Positions 16,753 to 25,108 of a stretch of DNA of 64,000 bases are shown here, in pieces; within the stretch, counting starts at the first letter, position 1; every line of letters begins with the position of its first letter. The notes below the pieces were generated by a model that searched no databases, was not told where the DNA came from, and worked only from the letters and a program-made list of their open reading frames with translations. Position numbers and translations under genes: made by a program. The stretch is taken from contig NZ_CP062252.1 in the NCBI RefSeq assembly GCF_014863605.1, positions 6,301,501 to 6,365,500 of the forward strand. Reading direction: 5' to 3'. The DNA is from Pseudomonas allokribbensis. GTDB taxonomy: Bacteria; Pseudomonadota; Gammaproteobacteria; Pseudomonadales; Pseudomonadaceae.

Positions 16753-17919
16753 ATGAAAAACGTCTATCTGATCAGCAATGTCACCCGTGGCGGCAAAACA
16801 TACCTCGAATACCTGATCCCTGCGCTCAATGCCCTACGCAACACCTACAACTGCATCGTCCTGCAAACAGACAAGACGGGGCTGAGCCGGCAAGAGGCAG
16901 AAGAGATCCTCGACTACCCGGTTCAGCAGGTAGGTGTAGAAGAGATTTCGAACCTGGAATCACAAATCGTCATTTCAAACGACGCCTGGGTTGGCCGCCT
17001 GCTCGACGATTCGAACTTTGGCATCTTCATGACCCACGGCAATATCGGAATGCCGACCAAGGACAAGTATTACTACGCCGAACTGACGTCCTATTGGGAC
17101 GTGGTCATTGCTTCATCCCGATCAGGTTTTGACCTGATCAAAACCGGCCTGCAACGCTACAGACCCGACAGAAAAGCCCTGAAATCCCTGATTGCCGATG
17201 GCATTGCATTGCGCACCGACATGCGCAAGACAAGTCCGGTCGCGACGTTGCCAATCAAGGTCCCCCGATTCTTCGAGTCCGCTCCGGTGTCGAACAAGGC
17301 GTCGGGGGACTACGTTGTCGGGCTGTTGCCGACCCAATTGGGCATTTGCCCAAGTGGCGCATCGCTGTACGAAAACCTGCAAACCGTGATCAATGCCGTC
17401 AGGTCACAGATTGCACATGCCCGGTTCATCCTGCGTCCGTACATGGCCGACCTCGAGCATCCAACCCTGAAGGACCTGTGCAAACAGCTCTCTGTGTATG
17501 ACTGGATCACCATAGACGAGCCAGGCACCAGCAGCACGGTTTTCTACCAGCAGTGCGACACCATCATTACCGACGCCTCGACCGGTGGTGTTTCGTTCAT
17601 GCTCAACTCGTGCAAGTTGCCAATCTATTACGTTCCGACCTCCGATGAATGCAATCCGATTGTCGACGCCTGGCTGCAACAGATGAATAACCTGCTGCCC
17701 ATTGCGAAAAACGGCGACGAACTAAAAGAGTTGGCACTGGGCTTCAGCCTGATGTCCCCCGACGACAATTACTTTATATACAAGAAGTTCTACGAAACGC
17801 AGTACCGCAACTTGCCGTTGCCGCAGGATGTGTTTCATGACTTGATCGAAAACAAGCATGATTCGATGTTCTGCCAGTTAACCATCGACTCCTTTGGCAA
17901 TATCAAAGAACGTGACTGA
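16753..17919 (+). CDS. TagB/TagF-like (CDP-glycerol glycerophosphotransferase fold) transferase, candidate phosphoramidate transferase
   Basis: A 388-aa protein, taking the ATG at 16753 (MKNVYLIS); a TTG at 16714 would add 13 residues. The C-terminal half matches the GT-B-like TagB/F fold: FMTHGNIGMPTKDKYYYAE (counterpart of the WHG-tPlK loop), VGLLPTQLG, ARFILRPYMADLEHPTLK and CDTIITDASTGGVSFML (counterpart of ITDYSS). That family moves a phospho-group from a CDP carrier to an acceptor hydroxyl. Next to genes for CDP-phosphoramidate synthesis, I infer that it transfers the (methyl) phosphoramidate. A strong hairpin separates it from the next gene. The acceptor is unknown. Confidence 0.7.
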   Translation: MKNVYLISNVTRGGKTYLEYLIPALNALRNTYNCIVLQTDKTGLSRQEAEEILDYPVQQVGVEEISNLESQIVISNDAWVGRLLDDSNFGIFMTHGNIGMPTKDKYYYAELTSYWDVVIASSRSGFDLIKTGLQRYRPDRKALKSLIADGIALRTDMRKTSPVATLPIKVPRFFESAPVSNKASGDYVVGLLPTQLGICPSGASLYENLQTVINAVRSQIAHARFILRPYMADLEHPTLKDLCKQLSVYDWITIDEPGTSSTVFYQQCDTIITDASTGGVSFMLNSCKLPIYYVPTSDECNPIVDAWLQQMNNLLPIAKNGDELKELALGFSLMSPDDNYFIYKKFYETQYRNLPLPQDVFHDLIENKHDSMFCQLTIDSFGNIKERD

Positions 17920-17932
17920 ACACAGATAAAGC

Positions 17933-17960
17933 GCGTTGAACCTGCAGCAAGGTTCAACGC
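17933..17960 (+). promoter_or_regulatory. Strong intercistronic stem-loop between the transferase and kinase genes
   Basis: GCGTTGAACC pairs perfectly with GGTTCAACGC around an eight-base loop. Only CATTTACCC follows, so it lacks a true U-tract. It may be a partial terminator, an attenuator or an mRNA-stabilising hairpin that sets different levels for the transferase and the biosynthetic genes. Confidence 0.5.
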
Positions 17961-17993
17961 CATTTACCCACACGGAACACTGGTCAGAATGCT

Positions 17994-18542
17994 ATGAAAT
18001 GTGACCCTCGCGCGCAGGTGATATGGATTACGGGCCTTTCCGGCGCCGGCAAATCAACGCTGGCCGGTGAGCTCGTTGCCCGTCTGCGTAGCGATGGCCA
18101 ATCGGTTGTGATGCTCGATGGCGATGAATTGCGCGAGGTGTTCGGCGCCACCGCCGCCAACTCGCAGAACCATGGCCGTGAAGGTCGACTCGCGCTGGCC
18201 ATGCAATACGCCCATCTCTGCAGAATGATCGCGGCGCAAGGCCACACCGTGGTGATCGCGACGATCTCGCTGTTTCGTGAAGTTCATGCGTGGAACCGCG
18301 CCCATCTGCCCGGTTATTTCGAGGTTTACCTGAAAGTACCGGTAGAGGAACTCAGCCGCCGGGATCCCAAGGGCATCTACCGTCGGTTTCATGCCGGTGA
18401 ACTGAACAACGTTGCCGGACTTGACCTGCCCATTGATGAACCGCAAGCGGCGGACTGGCTGGTTGAATTCGACCCCCTGCGCTCCGGGCAAAGCCTGGCA
18501 GACGATTTACTCAATAAAATTTATACAAGGAATCTGGTATGA
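17994..18542 (+). CDS. CysC-like kinase, predicted cytidine diphosphoramidate kinase (Cj1415-type)
   Basis: A 182-aa P-loop kinase of the adenylylsulfate kinase fold. The Walker A is GLSGAGKST (residues 14-22), followed by MLDGDELREVFG and, near the end, DPKGIYRRFHAGELNNVAGLDLPIDEP. By homology alone it would be called APS kinase, but no sulfate-assimilation gene is near. In C. jejuni the CysC-like Cj1415 uses ATP to phosphorylate the 3'-hydroxyl of CDP-amidate during O-methyl phosphoramidate synthesis, and the neighbours here are that pathway. Its stop overlaps the start of the methyltransferase gene (ATGA). Confidence 0.8.
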   Translation: MKCDPRAQVIWITGLSGAGKSTLAGELVARLRSDGQSVVMLDGDELREVFGATAANSQNHGREGRLALAMQYAHLCRMIAAQGHTVVIATISLFREVHAWNRAHLPGYFEVYLKVPVEELSRRDPKGIYRRFHAGELNNVAGLDLPIDEPQAADWLVEFDPLRSGQSLADDLLNKIYTRNLV

Positions 18543-19288
18543 AAACCGAATGGGATTACACCACCCTGGCCGACGCCTATCTGAAGCGTCCTGACTACGC
18601 CGATGCCGCCATCGACGCGATGCTCTCGATCGCAGGTGCCGAACAGGGTGACAAGTTCTGCGACGTGGGTGCTGGCGTTGCCCACCTGACGCTGATGCTG
18701 GCCGCTCGTGGCCTGGACGTCACCGCCGTGGAGCCCAACGATGCGATGCGCGCCAACGGCATCAAGCGCACCGCCGAGCTGGCCAATGTCAAATGGCACG
18801 AAGGCACCGGCGAAGTGACCGGTCAGGCGACCCAGGCGTTCGACATGGTCACCTTCGGCAGCTCGTTCAACGTCTGCGACCGCCAGCAGGCCCTGAAAGA
18901 AACCGCGCGCATTCTCAAGCCTCGTGGCTGGTTCGCCTGCATGTGGAACCACCGCAATCTCGAAGACCCGATCCAGGCCCGGATCGAAGCCATCATCAAG
19001 GAGCGCGTACCGGGTTATGGCTACGGCACCCGTCGCGAAGACCAGACGGCCGTGATCGACGCCAGCGAACTGTTCGGCCCGGTCGTACACCTGGACGCCC
19101 GTGTCATTCACGAGCAGAGCATCGAAGAATGCCTGGAAGCCTGGCGCTCCCACGCCACGCTGGAGCGTCAGGCCGGTGCAAACTTCCACGAAGTGATCAG
19201 CGCCATCGACGATTACCTGAAAGGCCTGAAGACGCCTTCGATCCAGATTCCGTACTCGACGAACATTTGGGTCGCTCAGCTGAGATAA
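18539..19288 (+). CDS. SAM-dependent methyltransferase, predicted phosphoramidate O-methyltransferase (Cj1419/Cj1420-like role)
   Basis: A 249-aa class I methyltransferase. Motif I is CDVGAGVAHLTLML (about residues 41-54), with the acidic end of strand 2 in TAVEPNDAM and the post-motif DMVTFGSSFNVCD. A core Rossmann domain is followed by a helical C-terminal region. It sits between the CysC-like kinase and the glutamine kinase gene, in the position of Cj1419/Cj1420 relative to Cj1418 in C. jejuni. C. jejuni has two such genes and this locus has one. The assignment to phosphoramidate methylation comes from context. Confidence 0.75.
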   Translation: MKTEWDYTTLADAYLKRPDYADAAIDAMLSIAGAEQGDKFCDVGAGVAHLTLMLAARGLDVTAVEPNDAMRANGIKRTAELANVKWHEGTGEVTGQATQAFDMVTFGSSFNVCDRQQALKETARILKPRGWFACMWNHRNLEDPIQARIEAIIKERVPGYGYGTRREDQTAVIDASELFGPVVHLDARVIHEQSIEECLEAWRSHATLERQAGANFHEVISAIDDYLKGLKTPSIQIPYSTNIWVAQLR

Positions 19289-19294
19289 CGCCTG

Positions 19295-21610
19295 ATGGCC
19301 CTGCATTTCTCTACCAAGGCCGGCACGCTGTCCAGCCTGCAAGGACGACTCGCGTCGGCCCGCATTGCGCCGCTGCTGGCATTCACCGTGGCGGACTGGC
19401 AACGGGATCGGCAAGCCTGTGTCCAGGCTATCCGGGGGCGGCTACCTGCCGCTCCCTGGATCGTGCGTTCCAGCTGCGGACGCGAGGACAGCGCCCAGGC
19501 GTCCTTCGCGGGCGCCTTCCTGTCGATCCCGGATGTCGATGACACAGGGCTGGCCTCGGCGGTTGAACAGGTCATCGCCAGTTATGGCGAGGTGTATCCG
19601 TCGGACGAGATCCTGGTCCAGCCCATGCTGGGGAATGTGCTGCGCTCCGGCGTGGCGTTTTCCCACGACCCCAACACCTGCGCGCCGTATCGGGTGGTGA
19701 ACTGGTCGGAAGGCAGCGACACGGCCTCGGTGACCGGTGGCATGGGCGGTCGGCTCTGGCAGCAGGCGGCCCACAGTAAGGTTTCAGCGCCCGCAGCGCT
19801 CGCGCCTGTGGTCGGCTTGCTCGAAGAGTTGCTGGAGCTGTTCGGTGGCGGGCCTGTCGACTGCGAGTTTGCAGTCACCCGTGAAACCGAAGGCGAAGTG
19901 CTCTGGCTGTTACAGGCCCGGCCGCTGATTCTGCCTTCCCGTCCGGAATCCGATGCAGAGCAGTCGGCCCGCCTGGAAAGCATTCAGCGCAAAGTGGCGC
20001 GCGGCATGCGGCCACATCCATTCCTGATCGGCCAGCGCACGGTCTATGGCGTGATGCCTGACTGGAACCCGGCCGAGATCATCGGTATCCGGCCCAAACC
20101 GTTGGCACTCTCGCTGTACCGGGACCTGGTGACCGACTCCATCTGGGCCTATCAGCGTCACAACTACGGCTACCGCAACTTGCGCAGCTTTCCGCTGATG
20201 CCGCATTTTTTCGGCCTGCCCTATATCGATGTGCGCTTGTCGTTCAACTCCTTCATTCCGGCAGACCTTGATGAAGATCTGGCCGGGCGGCTGGTCGACT
20301 ACTACATCGATCGGTTGCTGGCGGAACCGACACTCCACGACAAGGTGGAGTTCGAGATCGTGTTCTCGTGCTACACCCTGGATCTGTCGCAACAACTGGA
20401 ACGCCTCGCCGATGCAGGCTTCCAGCCCCACGAGCTGGACGCGATCAGCACCAGCCTGCGCAAGCTGACCAACCGTATCGTCCACCCCAAGGACGGTCTG
20501 TGGCGCAGCGATGCCAACAAACTCGATGTGCTCAATGCCCGCCGCGATGAGTTGCTGGCTTCCGATGCCGATCCGCTGGAGCGCATTTACTGGCTGCTGG
20601 AAGATGCGAAACGCTACGGCACCCTGCCCTTCGCCGGTCTGGCGCGCGCCGGCTTCGTCGCCGTGCAGATGCTCAGGTCGCTGGTGTCCGTGGGCGTGTT
20701 TTCGCAGGCAGACTACGATGCGTTCATGGCCGGTGTTTCCACCGTCAGCGGGCAATTGGCACGCGACCGGGCGACGCTCGACAAGACGACTTTCCTGGCG
20801 CGTTACGGGCATCTGCGACCGGGCACCTACGACATCCTTTCACCCCGCTACGATGAAGCGCCGGAGCTTTATTTCGACTGGACTCAACGTCCAGCCGCTC
20901 CGGAACCGCTTCAACCGTTTTCGCTGACGCTGCCACAGATGCGCGAGATCGTGAAACTGCTCGAAGCCCATGGCTTGCAGCCCGATCCGGTCGGTTTGCT
21001 GGACTTCCTGCAAAACGGTATCGAACTGCGGGAACTGGCCAAGTTTCACTTCACCCGCAATCTCTCCGACGCGCTGGCGTTGATTGCGCAAGTCGGTGCC
21101 GAGCACGGCATCGGTCGCGAAGACCTGGCCTATTGCGATATCCGCGCCTTCACCGAATTGCACGTGGCGGCAGCGGATCCGAAAGAGGTGCTGCTGCGCA
21201 GCATCGAACAGGGCAAGGCGCGCTATGCCGAGACGCTCAAGGTCTCCCTGCCGCCGGTGATCACCCGACCGGAAGATGTCTGGAGTTTCGAGTGGCCGGA
21301 AACGGCGCCCAATTTCATCACCCAGAAACGCGTGACCGCACCGGTGGTGCTGTGCGACGACCGGGACAAACTCGCCGGGGCGATCGTCTGCATTCCCAAC
21401 GCGGATCCGGGGTTCGACTGGCTGTTCGCCTACCCGATTGCCGGATTGATCACAGCGTGGGGCGGTGCCAATTCGCACATGGCGATCCGTGCCGGCGAGC
21501 TGGGCTTGCCGGCCGTCATTGGTGCGGGGGAAGTGCTTTACCGGCGCTGGTCAACCGCAGATTTCCTGCACCTGGATTGCCCGGGCCGCCGGGTGGAGAT
21601 GATGACATGA
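19295..21610 (+). CDS. PPDK-like L-glutamine kinase (Cj1418-type)
   Basis: A 771-aa protein, close in length to what I recall for C. jejuni Cj1418. The N-terminal PPDK-type ATP-grasp domain shows VRSSCGREDSAQASFAGAFLS, DEILVQPMLGNVLRSGVAFSHDP and the end of the domain at LLQARPLI (about residue 210). A long unique central region follows. The C-terminal mobile phosphohistidine domain has GGANSHMAIRAGELGLPAVIG with the predicted phosphorylated His728. There is no PEP-binding barrel, which rules out PEP synthase. The known reaction of this type is ATP-dependent phosphorylation of the glutamine amide nitrogen. Six bases follow the methyltransferase gene, and it overlaps the amidotransferase gene by ATGA. 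Confidence 0.83.
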   Translation: MALHFSTKAGTLSSLQGRLASARIAPLLAFTVADWQRDRQACVQAIRGRLPAAPWIVRSSCGREDSAQASFAGAFLSIPDVDDTGLASAVEQVIASYGEVYPSDEILVQPMLGNVLRSGVAFSHDPNTCAPYRVVNWSEGSDTASVTGGMGGRLWQQAAHSKVSAPAALAPVVGLLEELLELFGGGPVDCEFAVTRETEGEVLWLLQARPLILPSRPESDAEQSARLESIQRKVARGMRPHPFLIGQRTVYGVMPDWNPAEIIGIRPKPLALSLYRDLVTDSIWAYQRHNYGYRNLRSFPLMPHFFGLPYIDVRLSFNSFIPADLDEDLAGRLVDYYIDRLLAEPTLHDKVEFEIVFSCYTLDLSQQLERLADAGFQPHELDAISTSLRKLTNRIVHPKDGLWRSDANKLDVLNARRDELLASDADPLERIYWLLEDAKRYGTLPFAGLARAGFVAVQMLRSLVSVGVFSQADYDAFMAGVSTVSGQLARDRATLDKTTFLARYGHLRPGTYDILSPRYDEAPELYFDWTQRPAAPEPLQPFSLTLPQMREIVKLLEAHGLQPDPVGLLDFLQNGIELRELAKFHFTRNLSDALALIAQVGAEHGIGREDLAYCDIRAFTELHVAAADPKEVLLRSIEQGKARYAETLKVSLPPVITRPEDVWSFEWPETAPNFITQKRVTAPVVLCDDRDKLAGAIVCIPNADPGFDWLFAYPIAGLITAWGGANSHMAIRAGELGLPAVIGAGEVLYRRWSTADFLHLDCPGRRVEMMT

Positions 21611-22203
21611 AGGTTGTCGCCGTCAGTCAGCGAGTGGACAGTCATCCGGAACGCGGAGAAACCCGTGATGCGCTGGATCAGCGACTGATCGGTTTCCTTC
21701 TGGCAGCCGGTTTTGTCCCGGTGCCAGTGCCCAACGGTTTGCCGCTCGATCACTGGCTGGCGGCTGTCGCGCCACACGCCATTGTGCTGTCGGGGGGCAA
21801 TGACATCGGTCAGTGCCCGGCCCGCGACCGTACCGAAAGCGAGTTACTGGATCACGCGCGCGCGCGTCAGTTGCCAGTGCTGGGCATTTGTCGCGGCATG
21901 CAGATGCTGGCGCACTGGTCCGGCGGCGAGCTGAAACCGGTCACCGGTCATGTGCGAACCCGGCATCAGTTGTCCGGCCGGATCGTCGCCGAAGTGAACA
22001 GCTATCACGGCCTCGCTCTTGCCAGTTGCCCGCAGGGGTTTGAAGTCATGGCCCGCAGCGAAGACGGGGAAATCGAAGCCATCCGCCACCTTCAGCTGCC
22101 GTGGGAAGGCTGGATGTGGCATCCGGAGCGCGAAGCGGATTTTGCCTCCCACGATCTTCAGCGAATCCGGCAGTTGTTCGGCGAACCCCACTCCTCTCAA
22201 TAA
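21607..22203 (+). CDS. Class I glutamine amidotransferase-like gamma-glutamyl-CDP-amidate hydrolase (Cj1417-type)
   Basis: A 198-aa enzyme of the PuuD-like class I amidotransferase family. The catalytic triad is visible: Cys95 in LGICRGMQML, His172 and Glu174 in WMWHPERE. The oxyanion region is VLSGGNDIG. Alone it would be called gamma-glutamyl-GABA hydrolase. Between a glutamine kinase and a cytidylyltransferase it fits Cj1417, which cleaves CDP-L-glutamine to glutamate plus cytidine diphosphoramidate. The start overlaps the preceding stop, so translation is coupled. Confidence 0.83.
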   Translation: MKVVAVSQRVDSHPERGETRDALDQRLIGFLLAAGFVPVPVPNGLPLDHWLAAVAPHAIVLSGGNDIGQCPARDRTESELLDHARARQLPVLGICRGMQMLAHWSGGELKPVTGHVRTRHQLSGRIVAEVNSYHGLALASCPQGFEVMARSEDGEIEAIRHLQLPWEGWMWHPEREADFASHDLQRIRQLFGEPHSSQ

Positions 22204-22222
22204 CCCACGGGATAGACGTGTT

Positions 22223-22936
22223 GTGAAAGCCATTATTCTGGCTGCCGGACGTGGCAGTCGCATGAAAAGCCTCACGGATGAGCGGCCCAAGTGCCTGGTC
22301 GAGTTGCGGGGCAAACCCCTGCTCGAATGGCAGCTGGAGTCCCTGCGCGCGGCCGGCATCAGTGAAATCGCCGTGGTCACCGGCTATAAGCGTGAGTTGC
22401 TGGCCGACCGTGGCCTGATCGAGTTTCACAACCCGCGCTGGGCTGACACCAACATGGTGTCGTCACTGGCCTGCGCCGAATCGTGGCTGCAGGGGCAGCC
22501 GTGCCTCGTGAGTTATTCCGATATTTTCTACAGCCCGGCGGCCGTTCAGTCGTTGATGGCCAACACGGCATCACTGGCGGTGACCTATGACCCCAACTGG
22601 CTGGAACTGTGGACGCAACGTTTCGGCGACCCGTTGCTGGATGCCGAAACGTTCCGCCTGACCGACGCCGGTACGCTGGCGGAAATCGGCAACAAGCCGC
22701 AATCGGTGGACGAAGTTCAGGGCCAATACATGGGACTGCTGCGCTTCACCCCCGAGGGCTGGGCAGAGGTCGTTCGGCTACGAGCCGAACTGCCCCCGGA
22801 ACAACGCGACAAGATGCACATGACCAACACGCTGCAGCGCGTCATCGATGCTGGCCAGGTTCCCGTCGAAGCCGTTGCCTACACGGGTGAATGGGGAGAG
22901 GTCGACTCCAGCGAAGACCTCTCCGCGTACCAGTAA
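22223..22936 (+). CDS. LicC-like nucleotidyltransferase, predicted CTP:phosphoglutamine cytidylyltransferase (Cj1416-type)
   Basis: A 237-aa NTP-transferase with a GTG start at 22223. The signature AAGRGSRMKSLTDERPKCLVELRGKPLLEWQ binds the nucleotide triphosphate (Lys23 contacts phosphates), and Asp in VSYSDIFYSP is the metal ligand. Later parts are EIGNKPQSVDEVQGQYMGLLRF and GEWGEVDSSEDLSAY. It resembles phosphocholine cytidylyltransferases, but no choline kinase or LicD is nearby. By context it joins CTP and L-glutamine phosphate to make CDP-L-glutamine. It is the last gene of the operon, with 19 bases after the amidotransferase gene. Confidence 0.8.
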   Translation: MKAIILAAGRGSRMKSLTDERPKCLVELRGKPLLEWQLESLRAAGISEIAVVTGYKRELLADRGLIEFHNPRWADTNMVSSLACAESWLQGQPCLVSYSDIFYSPAAVQSLMANTASLAVTYDPNWLELWTQRFGDPLLDAETFRLTDAGTLAEIGNKPQSVDEVQGQYMGLLRFTPEGWAEVVRLRAELPPEQRDKMHMTNTLQRVIDAGQVPVEAVAYTGEWGEVDSSEDLSAYQ

Positions 22937-22950
22937 GCGGGTACGCCCTC

Positions 22951-24927
22951 TCAGCGGAAGCGGTCGACCTCTTGGCGCAGGTCGGCCGCCAGGCTTTCCA
23001 GCTCCTTCGCCGTAATGGCCAGGTTCGACACCACCTCGCGCTGCTCGCTGTTGGCCATCGCGATGCTCTGCAGATTGCTGCTCAACAACGTCGCGGTGCT
23101 GCTCTGCTCCTGAGTCGCGGTGGTGATCGCCGCGAACTGCTGACCCGCCGAACGACTCTGCTCATCGATCCGCGCCAGCGCCGACGCGACGTTGGCATTG
23201 CGCGACAGGCCTTCCTGCATCAGCACGTTGCCCTGCTCCATGGTGCTGATGGCGTTGCCGGTTTCCTGCTGGATGCTGTGGATCATCCCGGAGATTTCGT
23301 CCGTCGCCTGACGCGTGCGCGACGCCAGATTGCGGACTTCGTCAGCCACCACAGCAAAGCCGCGACCCTGTTCACCGGCACGGGCCGCTTCAATCGCAGC
23401 GTTGAGTGCCAGCAGGTTGGTCTGTTCGGCAATCGAGGTGATCACGCTGACGATGCCGCCGATTTCCTGGGAGCGCTGACCGAGCGTGTTGATTACAGTT
23501 GCGGTGGTGTTCAGCGCGCCGGCAATCTGTTCCAGCGAGGACGACGCTTCTTCCATCGAGCTGCGACCGATCTGGGTCTGCTGGGCATTTTCCTGGGCCA
23601 GACGCTGAGTGTTGCCCATGTTGTCGGCAATGTTCAGCGAGGTGGCGGAGAACTCTTCAACCGCACCCGCCATGCTGGTGATCTCGCCGGACTGCTGCTC
23701 CATGCCTTCATACGCGCCCCCGGACAAACCGGACAGCGCCTGCGCACGGCTGTTGACCTCTTCCGAAGCGCGGCGGATGTGCTCGACCATGGTCGACAGC
23801 GCCTGGCTCATCTGGTTGAAGGCACGGGCCAACTGACCGATTTCATCGTTGCTCGACACGTTCAGCCGCACGCTCAGATCGCCGGCACCCAGGGCTTCCG
23901 CCTGACGCACCAGATCACCCAGTGGTTGCAGTTTGCTGCGCAGCAGCCACACCGCCGAACCGACCGCAATCAGCATCGCCAGCAGGCTGCCGATGGCCAA
24001 CTGGATGCCAACGCTCCAGGTCACTTCGCGGATCTCGGATTTCGGCATGCTCGCCACCACCGACCACGGTCCACCCTCGAACGGTACGGCGATGCTGTAG
24101 AAGTCTTCGGACTTGTCGCTCCAGAACCGGCCCTTGCCCGGCGTCTTCGCCAGACCGTTGACCACCGGTACCGCTTGATCCGGCGCCTGCACGCCCGCTG
24201 GCGCAACCAGCCATTTATTCTGTTCGTCCAGCAGCGCCAGGGAGCCACTCTGGCCGATGCGGAAACGCTTGAGGTTATCGAACTGGGCGTTTTGCGCGTC
24301 GGTGTAATCGAAGCCGACGAACAACACCGCGATCACCTTGCCGCTGCTGTCACGCACCGGGGTGTACTGAGTCATGTAGGAGCGATCAAACAGCAGCGCA
24401 CGGCCGACGTAGCCCTGCCCCGCCATCAACTTCGCATAAGCCGGGTGAGCGTGATCGAGCAAGGTGCCGATGGCGCGGGTGCCATCCTGTTTGGTCAGCG
24501 AGGTGCTGACCCGCACGAAGTCTTCGCCGCTGCGCACGAACAGCGTGGCAACGCCCGCCGTCATCTGCTTGAACTCGTCGACTTCCTTGAAGTTGTTGTT
24601 CAACACTTCGCTGCCCAGGTGCAGGCCCGGGGTCTGGGTGCCCGCCACACTGACCGGCTCGCTCGGGTGAATGCTCAGGCCCGCGCTGAAGCGCTTCTCG
24701 AACAACCCGCTCAGGCGCTGGGTGCTTTCACGCAGCGTGCCGTGGAAGGTGCTCAACTGGTCGGCGAGCAGACGTGCCTCGCTGGCCAGGTGTTCTTCAC
24801 GTGTGGCGAGGTTGGCGGTGTCCAGCGAACGCAGGGCGAACACCGTACTGCCACTGATGACAACCGCCAGTATCACGGCGAGCGCGAGGCCCAGCTGCGA
24901 GGCGATCCGGGCGCGAGGTTGAGACAT
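22951..24927 (-). CDS. Methyl-accepting chemotaxis protein with a Cache sensor
   Basis: A 658-aa chemoreceptor. TM1 is near residues 13-32 ([20 protein letters not shown]). A periplasmic Cache_3/Cache_2-type double domain follows ([55 protein letters not shown]). TM2 is near residues 300-320, then a HAMP domain ([21 protein letters not shown]) and the signalling hairpin with [44 protein letters not shown]. The C-terminus has no CheR-binding pentapeptide. The start at 24927 (MSQPRAR) is taken in preference to an upstream one that lacks a membrane logic. The ligand is unknown. It is convergent with the phosphoramidate operon. Confidence 0.93.
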   Translation of the reverse strand: MSQPRARIASQLGLALAVILAVVISGSTVFALRSLDTANLATREEHLASEARLLADQLSTFHGTLRESTQRLSGLFEKRFSAGLSIHPSEPVSVAGTQTPGLHLGSEVLNNNFKEVDEFKQMTAGVATLFVRSGEDFVRVSTSLTKQDGTRAIGTLLDHAHPAYAKLMAGQGYVGRALLFDRSYMTQYTPVRDSSGKVIAVLFVGFDYTDAQNAQFDNLKRFRIGQSGSLALLDEQNKWLVAPAGVQAPDQAVPVVNGLAKTPGKGRFWSDKSEDFYSIAVPFEGGPWSVVASMPKSEIREVTWSVGIQLAIGSLLAMLIAVGSAVWLLRSKLQPLGDLVRQAEALGAGDLSVRLNVSSNDEIGQLARAFNQMSQALSTMVEHIRRASEEVNSRAQALSGLSGGAYEGMEQQSGEITSMAGAVEEFSATSLNIADNMGNTQRLAQENAQQTQIGRSSMEEASSSLEQIAGALNTTATVINTLGQRSQEIGGIVSVITSIAEQTNLLALNAAIEAARAGEQGRGFAVVADEVRNLASRTRQATDEISGMIHSIQQETGNAISTMEQGNVLMQEGLSRNANVASALARIDEQSRSAGQQFAAITTATQEQSSTATLLSSNLQSIAMANSEQREVVSNLAITAKELESLAADLRQEVDRFR

Positions 24928-25108
24928 GGACAGCTCCTGGCCGAGTCTGCGGATCCTCCCTGATCGCGGCTCGGAAAATTCTAATAATGGGGGTGAAGCC
25001 TGGAACCGGCACGACGGTCCCACTTGCACGTATTCGGCGGTAAAGCCGAATACTTGAGTGCACAGCGGGGTTATGGCCGAAGGCCGGCATTGTGGCGGCT
25101 CGAACGTT

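Noticed and set aside
17994..18542. Adenylylsulfate kinase (CysC) in sulfate assimilation
   Set aside because: The fold fits, but no other sulfate gene is near, and the coupled neighbours define a phosphoramidate pathway.
22223..22936. Phosphocholine cytidylyltransferase for choline decoration
   Set aside because: No choline kinase, transporter or LicD-type transferase accompanies it; the neighbours match the CDP-glutamine route.
22891..24963. 690-codon open frame on the + strand
   Set aside because: It is antisense to the chemoreceptor gene, whose domains are all recognisable; the long frame is a product of high-GC codon bias and its translation resembles no protein.
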